From: Toxonevra muliebris
Lineage: Eukaryota; Arthropoda; Insecta; Diptera; Pallopteridae
NCBI GenBank assembly: GCA_963691655.1
Contig: OY829327.1
Span: 63,004,079-63,068,078 of the forward strand
Reading direction: 5' to 3'
DNA length: 64,000 nucleotides
How positions within the stretch are numbered: the first letter of the stretch is position 1; every line of letters starts with the position of its first letter. Both the position numbers and the translations under genes were made by a program. The notes beneath the pieces were generated by a model. That model did no database searches and was not told the origin of the DNA. It worked only from the letters and a program-made list of their open reading frames with translations. This document shows, one piece after another, positions 1 to 10,730 of this stretch.

Positions 1-107
1 CCCACAGAATGTACCAAATTTTAAAAACATGTACCAATGTACCAAAAGCAGAGAAATAGAAAAAATGTACCAGTTTTGGTAGAATTGTACCAAAGTGGCA
101 ACCGTGA
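1..107. mobile_element. Right end of a small TIR element rich in the word gtaccaa
   Basis: The first 107 bases match the right end of the complete element at 35023-35462. Both repeat the word gtaccaa several times and finish in GTGGCAACCGTG. The left part lies outside the window. The element has no coding capacity, so it is a non-autonomous DNA transposon (MITE-like). Confidence 0.7.
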
Positions 108-429
108 TTTTAGCAGCGATGTGGTAACACTAGCTCTTGTGTTTATTATTTTTTTTTCTACTGTTTACAAAAAACAGCAAGCGCAAACTGAAGTTGGCTG
201 CCTAATCGCATGACAAATCGCAACGTGTGTGAAGAAAGACCAGCCTGTTTTACAATGCAGTTGTACAAGTCGCAACGTGTGTGGGCAACCTTTAGAGATT
301 TCCGTGAAATATTGCAGTTTATTCTAAAACACTTCTGCCGCCACGGCCCATGTATTTTGTAATCTCTTCATTTTTCAGTCCGTGATTAGCATAAAGTAAT
401 CTAATTAATTGTTATAATAATGGATAGTT
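108..429. other. No gene recognised
   Basis: AT-rich sequence with no convincing ORF. The word CGCAACGTGTGTG occurs twice as a direct repeat near 218-230 and 271-283. Nothing else can be supported here. Confidence 0.5.
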
Positions 430-673
430 TAATAATAAAAAAGTTTAACATGCTAGATCCGTTGGTCGTATTCTTTTCAGCCGATGTTTTCTGGTGGCTT
501 CTAATGTTGGTAATTCGTTGACTTCGTTATGCGTCTGTTATTTCATCGTTGACTGTTGTGATATTTAAATCGAGATGGAGATCATCATTTCTTATGAACC
601 ATTCTGCATTAGCTATTGTTCGTAGAATTTTTGACTGCTGTCTTTGTATTGTATGTTGTTTTTTTTCGCTGTA

Positions 674-1864
674 GAGTAGAAGGGGGTAATGTCGTGCACT
701 GGCTTTTTTAGCCCAAAGAATTGAATGATTTATCAGCCGTTGGTAAGGTATGGGCCTACTGACCTACGGAGCTCATGCATACAATACTAGCAATATTCAT
801 GTGTTTGGACCATATGTGCGACGTTTTTTGTAAAACGCACGTTTTCGGGACGACGAAAGTGTTTTTTCATCGGATCAGAAAAATAATTTTCCTCGCAGGA
901 AAATATACCAAGTAAGTGTTTTCTTAAAGCAAATTTCCTGCCAAAAGAAAGATGTTTTGTTTTTGAAAAAAATTTTGTTCTCTACCGAATTGTCAAAGTT
1001 AACCTTGAAAACGACCGTTGGGGCAATGTCGTGCACTATACAGAAAAGAGTGATTTAAATGTAGTACTGATAAGTTTTTTCAAATGCAAGAGCTCTTATG
1101 GTGATTTTTTCGATTAAATATTATGTTTTTCTGTTTAATTGAAATTATAATTAAAAATATAAATTGTAAAATAAATTCATCGATTTTTCTAAGATCTTGG
1201 ATAAAAACTGAATCCTTCGATTATTTATTGCTTATTTCTTTTTATTATCATCATATTATTTAGAACAGGGGTGACCACCAAAAATATTTTGGGAGCCAAG
1301 CAACAACAACAACGATCACAACATCACCACCTGTGACACAATGAGAATGGAAGCAAAAACAAAACAGAGCTCACACACAAAAACAACAATATTCTTCTAT
1401 GCGCACACTTCTATTATTTCAGTAGTGCGACAACAAAAATTTATCAAGTGCTGGATGCGATATGAAAGAAATTAAATTATTTTGGTGGTGGGACAATAGC
1501 AAATTAAAAAAATTTAATCAAACAAAATAAAACACACAATTATTGCATAATAATAAATAAAAACATAATAATGCTATATCTCCTTGAATCGAACCTCTAC
1601 CTATTATTTCTCACACATTTTGATACCTTTACTATACTCGGAATACAATGCACGACATTACCCCCCAAATTTTGACGGGGGTAATGTCGTGCACATTTTT
1701 TTTTATTTCTACTAACACGATTTCATGCTACACAAATGTTGTTACACATGAATGTAACCAACGAAATTATCTTTCGATCGGATGCTCACTCGTCGTATTC
1801 GCTTGTCATGTACGGCTTTACGAGCACGTCAAAGTAGAGAGCACGACAATACCCCCTCCTACTC
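674..1864. mobile_element. TA-flanked TIR transposon with iterated GTAATGTCGTGCAC phrase (element A)
   Basis: The element begins GAGTAGAAGGGGG and ends in its inverted complement with one mismatch (CCCCCTCCTACTC). It is flanked by TA at 672-673 and 1865-1866. Removing it with one TA restores a continuous reading of the Jockey C-terminal region, so the boundaries are well fixed. The phrase GGGGTAATGTCGTGCAC occurs at 682-699, 1020-1036 and 1677-1694, and inverted at 1649-1666 and 1840-1857. No transposase is visible in its 1191 bp. A TA duplication is typical of Tc1/mariner and a few other superfamilies, but I cannot assign this element to one. Confidence 0.85.
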
Positions 1865-1874
1865 TACCCCAGAG

Positions 1875-3057
1875 TTGAATACCATATGTCTAAATTGGTT
1901 TAATAACAGCTTTGTATATTAATAGTTTGTTGTGTAGTCGTAGCCTTGGATCTCGTAGGAGCCAGTAAAGTTGTCCAAATTTTCGAGGTATAATAGTGGT
2001 CCTAGGACACTGCCCTGTGATACTCCAGATTTTATTGGGTAAATCGTTGAAAACTCGTCGTTGTATTTAATAATGAGGTAAAGATTGGTTAAGTAGCTTT
2101 TGATAAGTTCATAAAAGTCAGGTGGAAATTTTGATTTTAGTTTTTCTAATAAGCCTGCATGCCATACTTTGTCAAAAGCTTTGGCAACGTCAAGAAACAC
2201 ACCTACGCAATATCTTTTCTTTTCCATGTCCAGTGAGATTTTATTAGTTACTCTATGTATTTGTTGAATTGTAGAATGTTGCTTACGGTATGGTAGTAGG
2301 CTTATTGGCCTATATGATGATGTTTTTGTTGCGTCTTTGCCTGGTTTAGGTATTGGTGTAATTTGCGCTACTTTCCATACTTCAGGGAAATATTTCATTG
2401 TAATCATGTTGTTGTAAATGTTTCTTATGTATATTATAGCATTTTTCGGAAGTTCTTTTAAAATTTTCCCATTTAGTAGGTCAGATCCAGGTGCTTTCTT
2501 GTCGTCAATTTTGTTTATGCAACCAATAATTTCTTTTATGCTAGTTTTCTATATTTTATTCTGGTTTATTTCGTTGGATTTAATTTGTTTTGTCTTTATT
2601 ATTGATGTCTTTATTGTTGGTGAAGATTTCTTCAAAGTGCAACGCGAGAACATCAACTTTTCTTTATTAGTTTTGGCCCATGTGCCGTCAGCTCGCTTTA
2701 AGGGCGGTTGATGTAATGTCTCATTTTTAAGAGTTTTTGTTGCTTTCCAAAGTGAGTAGTTGGTTTCGGAGGTGGGTGTTAAATTACTTAAATACTTTGT
2801 TAGCCTGTCATTTTCTACTTTATTTAACGTTTCTTTTAGCTCTTTCGTAGCTTTGTTAAGTTTTTGTTTGTCTATTGGTGATCTTGTCGTCTGCCACCTT
2901 TTCCTCAGTTTTCTCTTTTCTTTAATTTGGTGTCTTATTTCACTCGATGTGTAATGTTGTGTTTTCCTATGTCCAATTTTCGGCGTTGCTATGAATGCTG
3001 ATTCAATTATCAAGTCATTTAGATATACAACAGCTCTTTCTATGTCTTGAGGTGATT
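1875..3057 (-). pseudogene. Reverse transcriptase and linker of the Jockey-like element
   Basis: A degenerate ORF2 segment that would copy element RNA at a nicked chromosomal target. From 3013 to 2549 a basic linker is open. It meets a single in-frame stop at 2546-2548, and the same frame then continues through KKAPGSD, the fingers motif YRPISLL, FLDVAKAFDKVWH and the palm motif GVSQGSVLGPLLY. About 25 codons are missing between YRPISLL and the following RKQHSTIQQ block. The frame ends at 1919 where the YADD catalytic block should follow. The HNKLLIYKAV block (1885-1935) then leads directly to the junction with element A. It cannot encode active RT. Confidence 0.85.
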
Positions 3058-3830
3058 TTAATGGGATTTTTGTCCGAAGATGTGTTTGGATGTTCTCTCG
3101 GAAGGAATCCCAGTCTGTTTTGTATTAAAGGGTTTTAGGTTCGAAGGGGACATCATTATTTTTCTTTCGTATTTGAGTAGAATTGGAGAATGATCAGATG
3201 AAAGGTCACAAATAGATTTAATTTTTAAATCACATGGTCTTATGTTTTTAGTTATGGAGAAGTCTATTAAATCTGGGATCTTGCTTGGATCTGTTGGCCA
3301 ATATGTTTGTTCACCGGTGCTTATGTGTTGGCAATGATTAGTTCTTATAGCGTCTAATAGCATTTTGCCTTTTTTATTAGTTAGTCGAGATCCCCAATCC
3401 GTGTCTTTTGCATTAAAGTCACCTGCTGCTATAAACTTGTACCCAAGAGATTTTAGGTAGTGATCATATTGGGTGGTAGTTATCATGTTTTTAGGAGGAC
3501 AGTATAGTGCAGATATAGTAATTGGATCATTGTTGTCTTCAATTTGTATTGTAGTTGCTTGAATATGTGCGGTATTGTATTGGTCCAGTTCGATGTGTTT
3601 TATTTTGTTTTTAATTATGATAGCTGTGCCTCCATGACCAGTTCCGTCGGGGTGGTTTGTGAGGTATATTTTGTAGTCTTTAATTCTTATGTGACTTTTA
3701 TTAGTAAAATGGGTTTCAGATATCATTATTATGTCTATGTCTTTCTCTTTAATTAGCTCTTTTAACTCCAAGGCGTGTCTATTTAGTCCATTTGCATTCC
3801 AGATAAGTAATCTAATGTTGTTTTACATTT
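3058..3830 (-). pseudogene. AP endonuclease domain of the Jockey-like element
   Basis: The reading frame from 3771 down to about 3110 shows the apurinic-type endonuclease motifs in order: ISETHF near the N-terminus, AIIIKN, the central AAGDFNAKDTDWGS, and SSDHSPI with the catalytic aspartate and histidine. This domain nicks the insertion target in non-LTR retrotransposition. A one-base frameshift near 3115 moves the sequence into the frame of the downstream linker. Apart from that break the domain is open over about 220 codons, so decay is moderate. Confidence 0.85.
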
Positions 3831-3956
3831 GAACCATTAATTTTGGTGACTAACATGGTTAAAATGTTCATCATACTGGATATTTGAGTAATTAGTTGCT
3901 TCATCATTTCTTTTAGTTCATTTAAACTATCTACTTGAGTAGTATTTGTATTAATA

Positions 3957-4640
3957 TTATTTGTTTGTACATTGTTTTGTGTAGGCAATATTTGGAAGGC
4001 AGTAATTTTTAGTATGTCCGTATTTCTGGCAGTTTGAGCACTGTGAAATTATTTTCTTATGATGGGGTGGTTCGAAAGAGACTTTGTAATGAAGTAAGTG
4101 CTCAATATTGTAAATGATCTTGTTGTTCGTATTGCTCTCTAACTCAATAAAGAATAGCGGTAAAGGTTTTCTGGTTCCTTTTTGTTGTATATTGTAAACG
4201 TTAATTACTTTACCCATTTCTTGTAATTCATATTTTATGTCCTTTTGGTCCATTTCTTGTAATTCATATTTTATGTCCTTTTGGTCTGTGGAATGATGCA
4301 TGTTTCTTAGGACTACTTTAAACCCTCTCTGATCCTTAGGTTTGTAAGTATAATATTTCGTTTCTTTTTGTTTTAACATTGTACTAATATTTCTATAAAT
4401 TTGAGGCTCATTTGGTTGGATTCTAATTTCGATGTCAGCTAATACTTTCAGCTCATAGTGTTGACTTGCTATTTCATCAAAGGCATTATTTAATGTCTTT
4501 ATGCATTCAAAATTTTGAACATAGATAGGGGGAGGTTTGTTAACCCTTGGTGCAATTTCTTCTGTGTTTTTTGGAATGTTTGTTTCCTGCGTTTTTTCAT
4601 TGTCTTCGTCGTCAGTTGAAAGGTCAGATTTTATTTGATT
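3957..4640 (-). pseudogene. Gag-like ORF1 of the Jockey-like element
   Basis: Open from about 4640 through 3957 in one frame; the methionine at 4379 is internal. The C-terminal part carries a gag-type zinc knuckle (CSNCQKYGHTKNYC, CCHC spacing) preceded by the basic and aromatic PRE-type region seen in Jockey ORF1 proteins, which bind element RNA. A perfect 36-bp tandem duplication at about 4214-4285 repeats DQKDIKYELQEM in frame, so this copy has an extra 12 residues. Further zinc knuckles expected downstream are missing, so the C-terminus is truncated. Confidence 0.75.
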
Positions 4641-5373
4641 TCAGAAATTGTTCTACTCTTGAGTTCTTCTATATAAGTAGACAGACAACTTAAGTTTCTT
4701 GCATAGAGTAGGGTTACCAACTACATCTGAAAAAACATAGAGAAGTGCATTTAATAAAACAGAAAATTTTCTATTCACTGTGCAATAATTTCTGGGTTAT
4801 TGTTTGGGTAGTGACAAATTCCAGTTTAAGATGAAAGTACTTGACTAGTAGAGCAAAATTTACAAAGGGTTTGACGTTTCTGGATCGCTGGTTTTTTTTT
4901 AGGCCTTATGAAATTTTTTCTTTTCAGTAGATTTAAATGATTTTGAATTATTCAGTTTTACGCCCACTATTGGTAAACTAATGAAAATTTGTTGTTTTAT
5001 TCCAAAATTGTAGCCAAAGCATAGATGAACAACTTTTGTCAAGACATGACCCCGAAAAAATCATGTTTGAGTTCTCTTATAGAATCGAATGCTAAGAAAA
5101 GTGCAAGTTTTTCACATTTTTCAAAATTGCTGTCTACAAACTCGTAATTAACTGAAAATTTCTGGCCATAAATAACTAAAAAATAAATTCTATGAAAATG
5201 AAGACAATTTTAGAGCACTTAAACATTATTCGCACTATTCTAGGAAATATGTAGGCCTTTCCAATGTTCTAGTACCACTCATAATTTTCAACAAGAAACA
5301 TTTTCATTATTAAAATTATTAGGCTTTGAATAAACAATGATGCCAGAAGAATATAAAAAGTTCATAGAACTAG
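4641..5373. other. No gene recognised
   Basis: AT-rich sequence without a credible ORF. It is probably old repeat or intron sequence. A short stretch at 4704-4730 (tagggttaccaactacat) resembles the start of the insert at 60973 but is too short to classify. Confidence 0.4.
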
Positions 5374-5536
5374 CAGATCAGACGATCGTTTCGGAGCCAG
5401 CTACGGTTTCTCATCAGTCATCTTTGTGATAGTTCCCTAATTTCAACAATCTATATAAGTGAAAATACTGTAAAGTAAATAAGAATTACAAAGACAGTTA
5501 TTTTCACTGAATAGTATTATTGAAAGGAACTACCGT
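5374..5536 (+). repeat. Dispersed repeat family R1, diverged copy
   Basis: Aligns by eye with 17801-18050 and with the complement of 26178-26430. Shared blocks include GATCAGACG followed by CGTTTCGGA, the CTCATCAGT block, and the TTGAAAGGAACTACCG end. It is the most diverged of five copies in the window. Confidence 0.6.
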
Positions 5537-5669
5537 TTTATGTACTTTTTGCTATTCTTCTTTGACACTTTTGTAACATATTGGTCAGATTTTCTGACAT
5601 CTAATATGAACCGTGTCTGTTTATCCTATAAAATTTTTTTTAATTTTTTACATTTTAAACCACCACTTT

Positions 5670-5960
5670 CAAGAGGAAGGGTAGGAGATGGAGGAAAATT
5701 GCATAGACAAAAACTGTTTGTCGCTTTGTGCTTAACAACTTTGGTTCTGACATCAAATTCGTATCTATTGAAATAAAGAAATTTCTTAATATCCCCTGAA
5801 GAGCCCATTTTCCGAATTCAGGTCCATAATATGGGAGAACTAGATGTGATGGAGAAAAACTGAGTATATAGTCGTGATCAGCGACCAAATTACTATAAAG
5901 CCTTTGGAAAATCTTGCTGATAAAATTTTTTTTGCACTGTGTTATCAGTGTAAGTCGTAA
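5670..5960. repeat. Dispersed repeat family R2, copy 1
   Basis: A second copy lies at about 61300-61560. Shared blocks in the same order include CTTTGTGCTT, CATCAAATTC, CCTGAAGA and AGTCGTGATCAGCGAC, followed by AAATTACTATTAAA-like sequence. It is non-coding and its transposon class is unknown. Confidence 0.65.
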
Positions 5961-6711
5961 TACTTTGGTACATAGTTTTTTCGGAAAAGTGGAAAAAAAG
6001 TGCATTGCAAAATTTATGCGAAGCCAAACCTCTTCGGCTTATCAAAGTAGATATTACACCTACTTATTTGAAAAATATTAATTTCATGACGTTACAAAAA
6101 TATACTCATATTTAGATTTTTCTAAAACATTTACAGTACATTCATTTTTTAAGTAATAAAAAACCTTAAAACTTAAAAATTTATTACAATAACATAAAAG
6201 ATTTTTGAATAATTTTGAAGGTCAGTGGGGATCTGTTAATGCCTAACAATAAAAATAAAACTTAAATTCGACTTTGAATTTATCACGTCTAAATCGATCA
6301 AACGCGCCACTGTGCGTCGTGTAACAGAAAATAAAACAACAACAAAATAGAGAGAAGAAGATGCTAAAACTTTAACAACAACGGTCACGTGAAAAATCGC
6401 GTTTTTGTTGCACTGAATGTAAGTAATGAAATTATGCAGTTGTTATTCGGCTATATACAATCAATCAGATCAATCTTCTTCTTGCAGTTATATCTTATGT
6501 GCTTTAATAAGAGAGCTTGACTCATTATAGCTGCTTTCCTCTCTTTTGTTATATACGTGTACCAGGCGCGGATACAAGGGCGGGACGGAACAGGGGAAAA
6601 TTTTCCCCCAAAAGATTTTCAAACACTTAAAAATTTAATAACTTAAACAGGCAAAAAAGTGAACATAATTGGTTATTGTTGTTTTTAGTTATTACGATTT
6701 ACTTTCAATTA
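5961..6711. other. No gene recognised
   Basis: AT-rich sequence with no ORF or RNA gene I can support. Confidence 0.4.
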
Positions 6712-6872
6712 TAAGGATTTTTTCGTGGCTTCGAATGCAGTTTCTTTGAAACCACCTCATTTCCGTCTTTTCGTTTGACATACTTTTATATGACGGAATT
6801 GAGCATTTCAGCGCAGTTTCATCCGAAACCACGGAAATGGTCGAAACCACGCAATTTAGGGTCAGTGGGAAC
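6712..6872 (-). repeat. Dispersed repeat family R3, copy 1
   Basis: The complement of this 160-bp stretch matches 28948-29106. Shared words are AAATTGCGTGGTTTC, GAAATGCTCAATT and GAAATGAGGTGGTTTC. It repeats GTGGTTTC internally. Non-coding and unclassified; probably a small MITE. Confidence 0.65.
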
Positions 6873-6914
6873 ATAGTATAAACCACTTTCCTTCTCAATG
6901 GAAATGTGCAGAAA

Positions 6915-7855
6915 TAATAATGATGCCTGTAAACTCAATGTCCTCATATCGACCAATAAGTTTGCTGGCAATATTCTTGAAAATATTTGAAAGAATACTC
7001 TTGAGTAGACTGCTAATAATACTAGAAAATAAGAATATAGTTCAGGATCACCAATCGTCGTAAGCACGGTACTCCTGAGCAATATTGTCGCATAGTGACT
7101 ATTGTTACTGACTTTCTGGAACTCAAAAAATATTACTCTGACATATTTTTGGATATTAAACAAGCGTTCAACAGAGTTTGGCATTAAGGGCTATGTACAA
7201 ATTAAAAAAATTACTTGCAACTCCATTTTATTTGGTCTTAAAGCTCTATCTACATGAAAGATCATTCTATGTCAAAGTAAATTATGAAACATCAGCCATA
7301 TGCCAAATAAAAGCCGGAGTACCACAGGGCAGTGTTCTGGGTCCTGCTCTTTATTCAATTTTTACTTGTGACTTGCCTGAAACTGATGGTGTTACTATTG
7401 CTACTTATCTAGACGATATTGCCATTTTAGCGTCATATAAATCTCCTACAGAAGCTGCAAATCTAGTTCAGAAACAGCTCGACGACATTCAACAATGGTT
7501 ACTTCGTTGGAAAATAAAGGTGAATACAGACAAGTCAGCAAAAATCACGTTTTCATTAAGAAGAGGGGAATGCCCTCCGTTAAATCTGAATGGAAATACT
7601 ATCCCCAAACGTAACAGTGTTAAATATTTAGGACCACACCTTGATAAAAGATTAAATTTGAAACAGCATATAAAAGTGAATTCAGAGCTGAGTCTTGAAA
7701 ACAAACTACTACTTTATAAAACGATATTGCAAACAGTTTGGACATACGGAGTTCAATTGTGGGGTACAACTAGTAATTCAAACTTAGAAATACTACAACG
7801 CTATCAAATCAAAACACTGAGATTCTTAGCAAAATTTTATGAAAAGATATATTAG
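6915..7855 (+). pseudogene. Jockey-like reverse transcriptase fragment
   Basis: Plus-strand fragment of a second Jockey-like element. From 6920 the motif SSYRPISLLA and its neighbours are readable. After a frameshift near 7060 comes the fingers-palm block with FLDIKQAFNRVWH, and then a frame open to 7855. That frame contains the palm motif GVPQGSVLGPALY, YLDD at the catalytic site where YADD or FADD is usual, and VKYLGPHLD of the thumb. The TYGVQLWGT block follows, and homology stops just after LRFLAKFY. It lacks endonuclease, gag and 3' end. Confidence 0.85.
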
Positions 7856-8140
7856 CTATATTAGATCGAACCATTATAGCTCTCTTGTTTCAGGTGCTAA
7901 TGTAATACGAGGTTTATTAAATGCTCTTTTTACATAATTATTAATTTTGGAAATGAAGAGCTTTTGTAAGGTGGCCTCGGCCATAGTTTTAAAATTTTTT
8001 TTACAATTTTCGTATTCCATGTTATAATAATAAAAATTGTTGTGTGATATTAGAACTTAAACTATATATGTTTTCCATGATAAGCACATTTTCATCTTGC
8101 TTGAAACGTGTAAAAATTAAAACAATACAAATTTTATATG
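7856..8140. other. No gene recognised
   Basis: AT-rich sequence between the RT fragment and the SINE. It contains GGTGGCCTCGGCC (7970-7982), echoing GGCCACCTCGGTGGCC at the SINE start, so it may be part of an older SINE-related unit. Confidence 0.35.
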
Positions 8141-8144
8141 GGTC

Positions 8145-8400
8145 CAGGCCACCTCGGTGGCCTGATGGATGAGTGGTTGACTGGAGCTCCAGCTGCCTCA
8201 AGTTCCATTCCCAGATGGAGTTAAATTCTTAAAAAATATCCAAATGGATCACATCGGTGATTTAGTTTTTAAATGCTTATCGAGTACCAGTTCAACTGGT
8301 TTGATTTTCAGGTAGAGAATTCTCGACCCATTCTATTCTATTCACGCGCTCAAGCATAGCCACACATACACCCGCGCGCATAACCACACACACATTTTCA
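8145..8400 (+). mobile_element. tRNA-derived SINE
   Basis: A head with RNA polymerase III internal promoter-like boxes: an A-box-like segment (GATGGATGAGTGG) near 8163-8175 and a B-box-like segment (GTTCCATTCCC) about 40 bases later. Neither a cloverleaf nor an aminoacyl stem can be drawn convincingly, so it is not a functional tRNA. The unrelated body runs into a CA-rich microsatellite at about 8365-8400. Confidence 0.6.
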
Positions 8401-8849
8401 TTTTCAATAAAATGTACATTTTAGTTTTTGTAAAAATTACAATTACGTCATGCTCATATTTTTTTTTTTTTATTAGTTCAAACATTTAATATTTATATGT
8501 ATAATGTTTGTTAACACTCCAACAAGTATATAATTAACGAGCAGTTTGATTTTGTGCTTATATTAAGCACAAAAACGTAACAAAAGAGCAATATAACTTT
8601 TTTTTCATTAAATATTTATTATATACAAAATTAGAATTTTCTTATATTTTAAGCTCATTAACTGAAATCGTTTTTTAACAACACATGTACAAACATTTCA
8701 ATGTACGAAAGAAAAATACAAATAGTTTAGATTTCAAACACGAATCTTCAAAATCTAAAATTACATTAATTATTTTACATATAAACAACTTCAAATACAT
8801 GCAAAAATTCTTAATTCTATGCTAGCACCAATTCACAGATTTTAATTTA

Positions 8850-9458
8850 CATAAAAACAAAACTTCGTAGAATCGTAAGTGTACAAGAAGAAACAAAGAC
8901 GAAGTACAATCGCCAAACGTTGACCACATGAGCATAGTAATATGTATTCTGCCAGTGTGGAATAAATTTGCGCAGCGGAGCATAGTAGCATTTCCAGCTT
9001 CCATTTTTCCTCACAAAACCTGTAGCGGGTCATCGGGCGCTGGGATCATACCACCAAAGCGTGTAAAACGCGTCGTGCCAACGTCGAGCTCAAGCATATC
9101 ACTTCGTGGATGGAAACGCACATCGGGCATAAAATTGTTTCGGCATTCGTTCGCATTCCTACAAATGTGAATTTAGTGCACCCAGTTTAACCGTAAACGG
9201 CAATGTCGCAGGTGATAGAAAGTCTAGAGATGACGAGAAAGAAGTGAAGAAATAAGTAGTCATTTTAAGCTTTAAGATTGGATTTACCGTGACAATAAGT
9301 TACGTAAAATCCCTGATATTGGACCCAAATTGACTGTAGTTAATATATGTTACAAGGCCCTGTTGGCTGAAATGATCCAAATCAAATGTGGGTAAAGTAC
9401 AAGCGCAGTGTGTGTAAGTTTGTTGCGGAGCAGCACAGTAATGCTGCCAAAGGAGGAT
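8850..9458 (-). CDS. Possible three-exon gene fragment, unknown product
   Basis: Three exons can be drawn on the minus strand. Exon a is 9458-9304 (acceptor TATATTTCAG, donor GTAACT). Exon b is 9158-9020 (acceptor CATTTGTAG, donor GTTTTG). Exon c starts near 8948 after a roughly 71-nt intron (acceptor CACACTGGCAG) and ends at a TAA. Phases agree and the joined frame stays open. Exon b is clearly more GC-rich than its surroundings and reads like a compact protein (MPDVRFHPRSDMLELDVG, then RFGGMIPAPDDP). I do not recognise the family. The start is not visible. It could be a host gene or a fragment carried by a transposon; the open frame could also be chance. Confidence 0.3.
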
Positions 9459-9654
9459 CTGAAATATAATTAAATATAGGTTAATCACGAAGATACACAT
9501 CCAAAATAAACTAAATATTTCAAATACATGCATTATTTCTAAAAATCTAAATTTTTCGTTCAATATGTTCACTATTTAACTACTTACAATTTTAGTTTTT
9601 GCTAGGGTTAGGTTAGGTTAGGTTTGGAAGGCGTGTGCGAATGTATACATATAT

Positions 9655-9686
<32 letters not shown>

Positions 9687-9762
9687 AAACCCGCACTTCC
9701 ACTCGGAGACTTAATTGTCCATTGTGATTGCCCTCATTTAATTGCCCGGATGAGGCACGTCT

Positions 9763-10680
9763 CTAACCACGGTTTCCGTCAGCAGTCCAGGTAATGTCTT
9801 TATTGAACCATTTGGTTCTCCGGATGAAGGTAAGAAGATCCGATAGTTCCACTTTCGTTATCTCGGTTAGAATATTGAAAAAGCGCGACCCCAAACATTG
9901 GAGTCTGCTCATCTGCAGCCTTGGACATTGACATAGAAAGTGAAGAATCGATTCTGTCTCTTCTTTCTCATGACAACTTCTGCACAGTCCGCTCGTTGGA
10001 ATGCGCCACCGTTGAAGCGTTGGTGCAATAGCACAATGTCCAATTATGACTCCTGTGAGCAGACGTACTGCAGATTTGTTGTGCCCTAAGAGGACATTTG
10101 TCCTCTTTCTATCTAACCTTGGCCACAAGGCCCGTGAAATTATACAGTCATCTAGATTAGTCCAAGGGTCATTTGACACCGCTATGGTGTACTTGTCTAT
10201 TTTCCTAAATAGTTCACAAATCGGAGATTGTATAGAGGTATCCGCCTCGTTAATGTCCATTTCAGAGCCCCTTCTGGCCATTTCATCTGCTATTTCGTTC
10301 CCTTCAATATTGCTATGTCCAGGAACCCAGCAGAGAGTGACCTTGTGGTGCTCAATGGCCATCAGTGAAGCACGACATTTCTCTACAATCTCCGATTTAA
10401 CTATTTTGGATTCTATTGCCTTCATTGCAGCCTGACTGTCAGTAAAGATAGTGATATTCGAAATCGGAATCGTACTGTCTTGTAGAAGTCGAGCTGCTTT
10501 CTCAATAGCAAAAATCTCTGACTGAAAATCGCTGCAGCTGTCAGGAAGACGATACGACCGCCTTAGCTGCAGGTCTTCCATTCTCCATCTTTGACCCATC
10601 GGTAAAGATGGTAATACCAGCATTACCTGTTACCGAACCCGACTCCCAGTCTTCCCTGGTTGGATAAAGAGTTGGAATTC
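9763..10680 (-). pseudogene. RNase H and C-terminal domain of LOA-like copy 1
   Basis: The N-terminal part with the catalytic TDGSK motif lies near 10600 in one frame. A frameshift near 10565 shifts the rest to the frame 10560-9763, which carries SEIFAIEKAA, TDSQAA, WVPGHSNIEGNEIADEMA and a C-terminal CCHC-like knuckle (CRSCHEKEETESILHFLCQC). All catalytic acidic residues expected for RNase H can be found across the two frames. It removes RNA from the RNA-DNA hybrid during element replication. Confidence 0.85.
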
Positions 10681-10730
10681 TAGTAATAAAATCTAAATTT
10701 GAAGTCATATAATCCGTGGCTACATCTAAG

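Larger units (their letters stand above)
430..4640 (-). mobile_element. Jockey-like non-LTR retrotransposon, degenerate, interrupted
   Basis: This minus-strand element reads, in transcription order, a gag-like ORF1 (about 4640-3957), an AP endonuclease (3771 to about 3110), a linker and reverse transcriptase (3013-1875), and a C-terminal region (671-430) that resumes on the far side of a DNA transposon at 674-1864. Order and motifs fit the Jockey clade. It is dead: there is a frameshift near 3115, an in-frame stop at 2546-2548, an in-frame loss of about 25 codons inside the RT, and loss of the YADD block near 1920-1935. The 3' end lies near 430, without a clear poly(A) tail. Confidence 0.85.

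Noticed and set aside
9606..9628. TTAGG repeats as a telomere or interstitial telomere
   Set aside because: Only about four units, located exactly at the 3' end of a LOA-like LINE; the same is seen at 58969-58984.
9648..9690. TA-rich run as a replication origin or promoter
   Set aside because: A simple microsatellite in the 3'UTR of a LINE.
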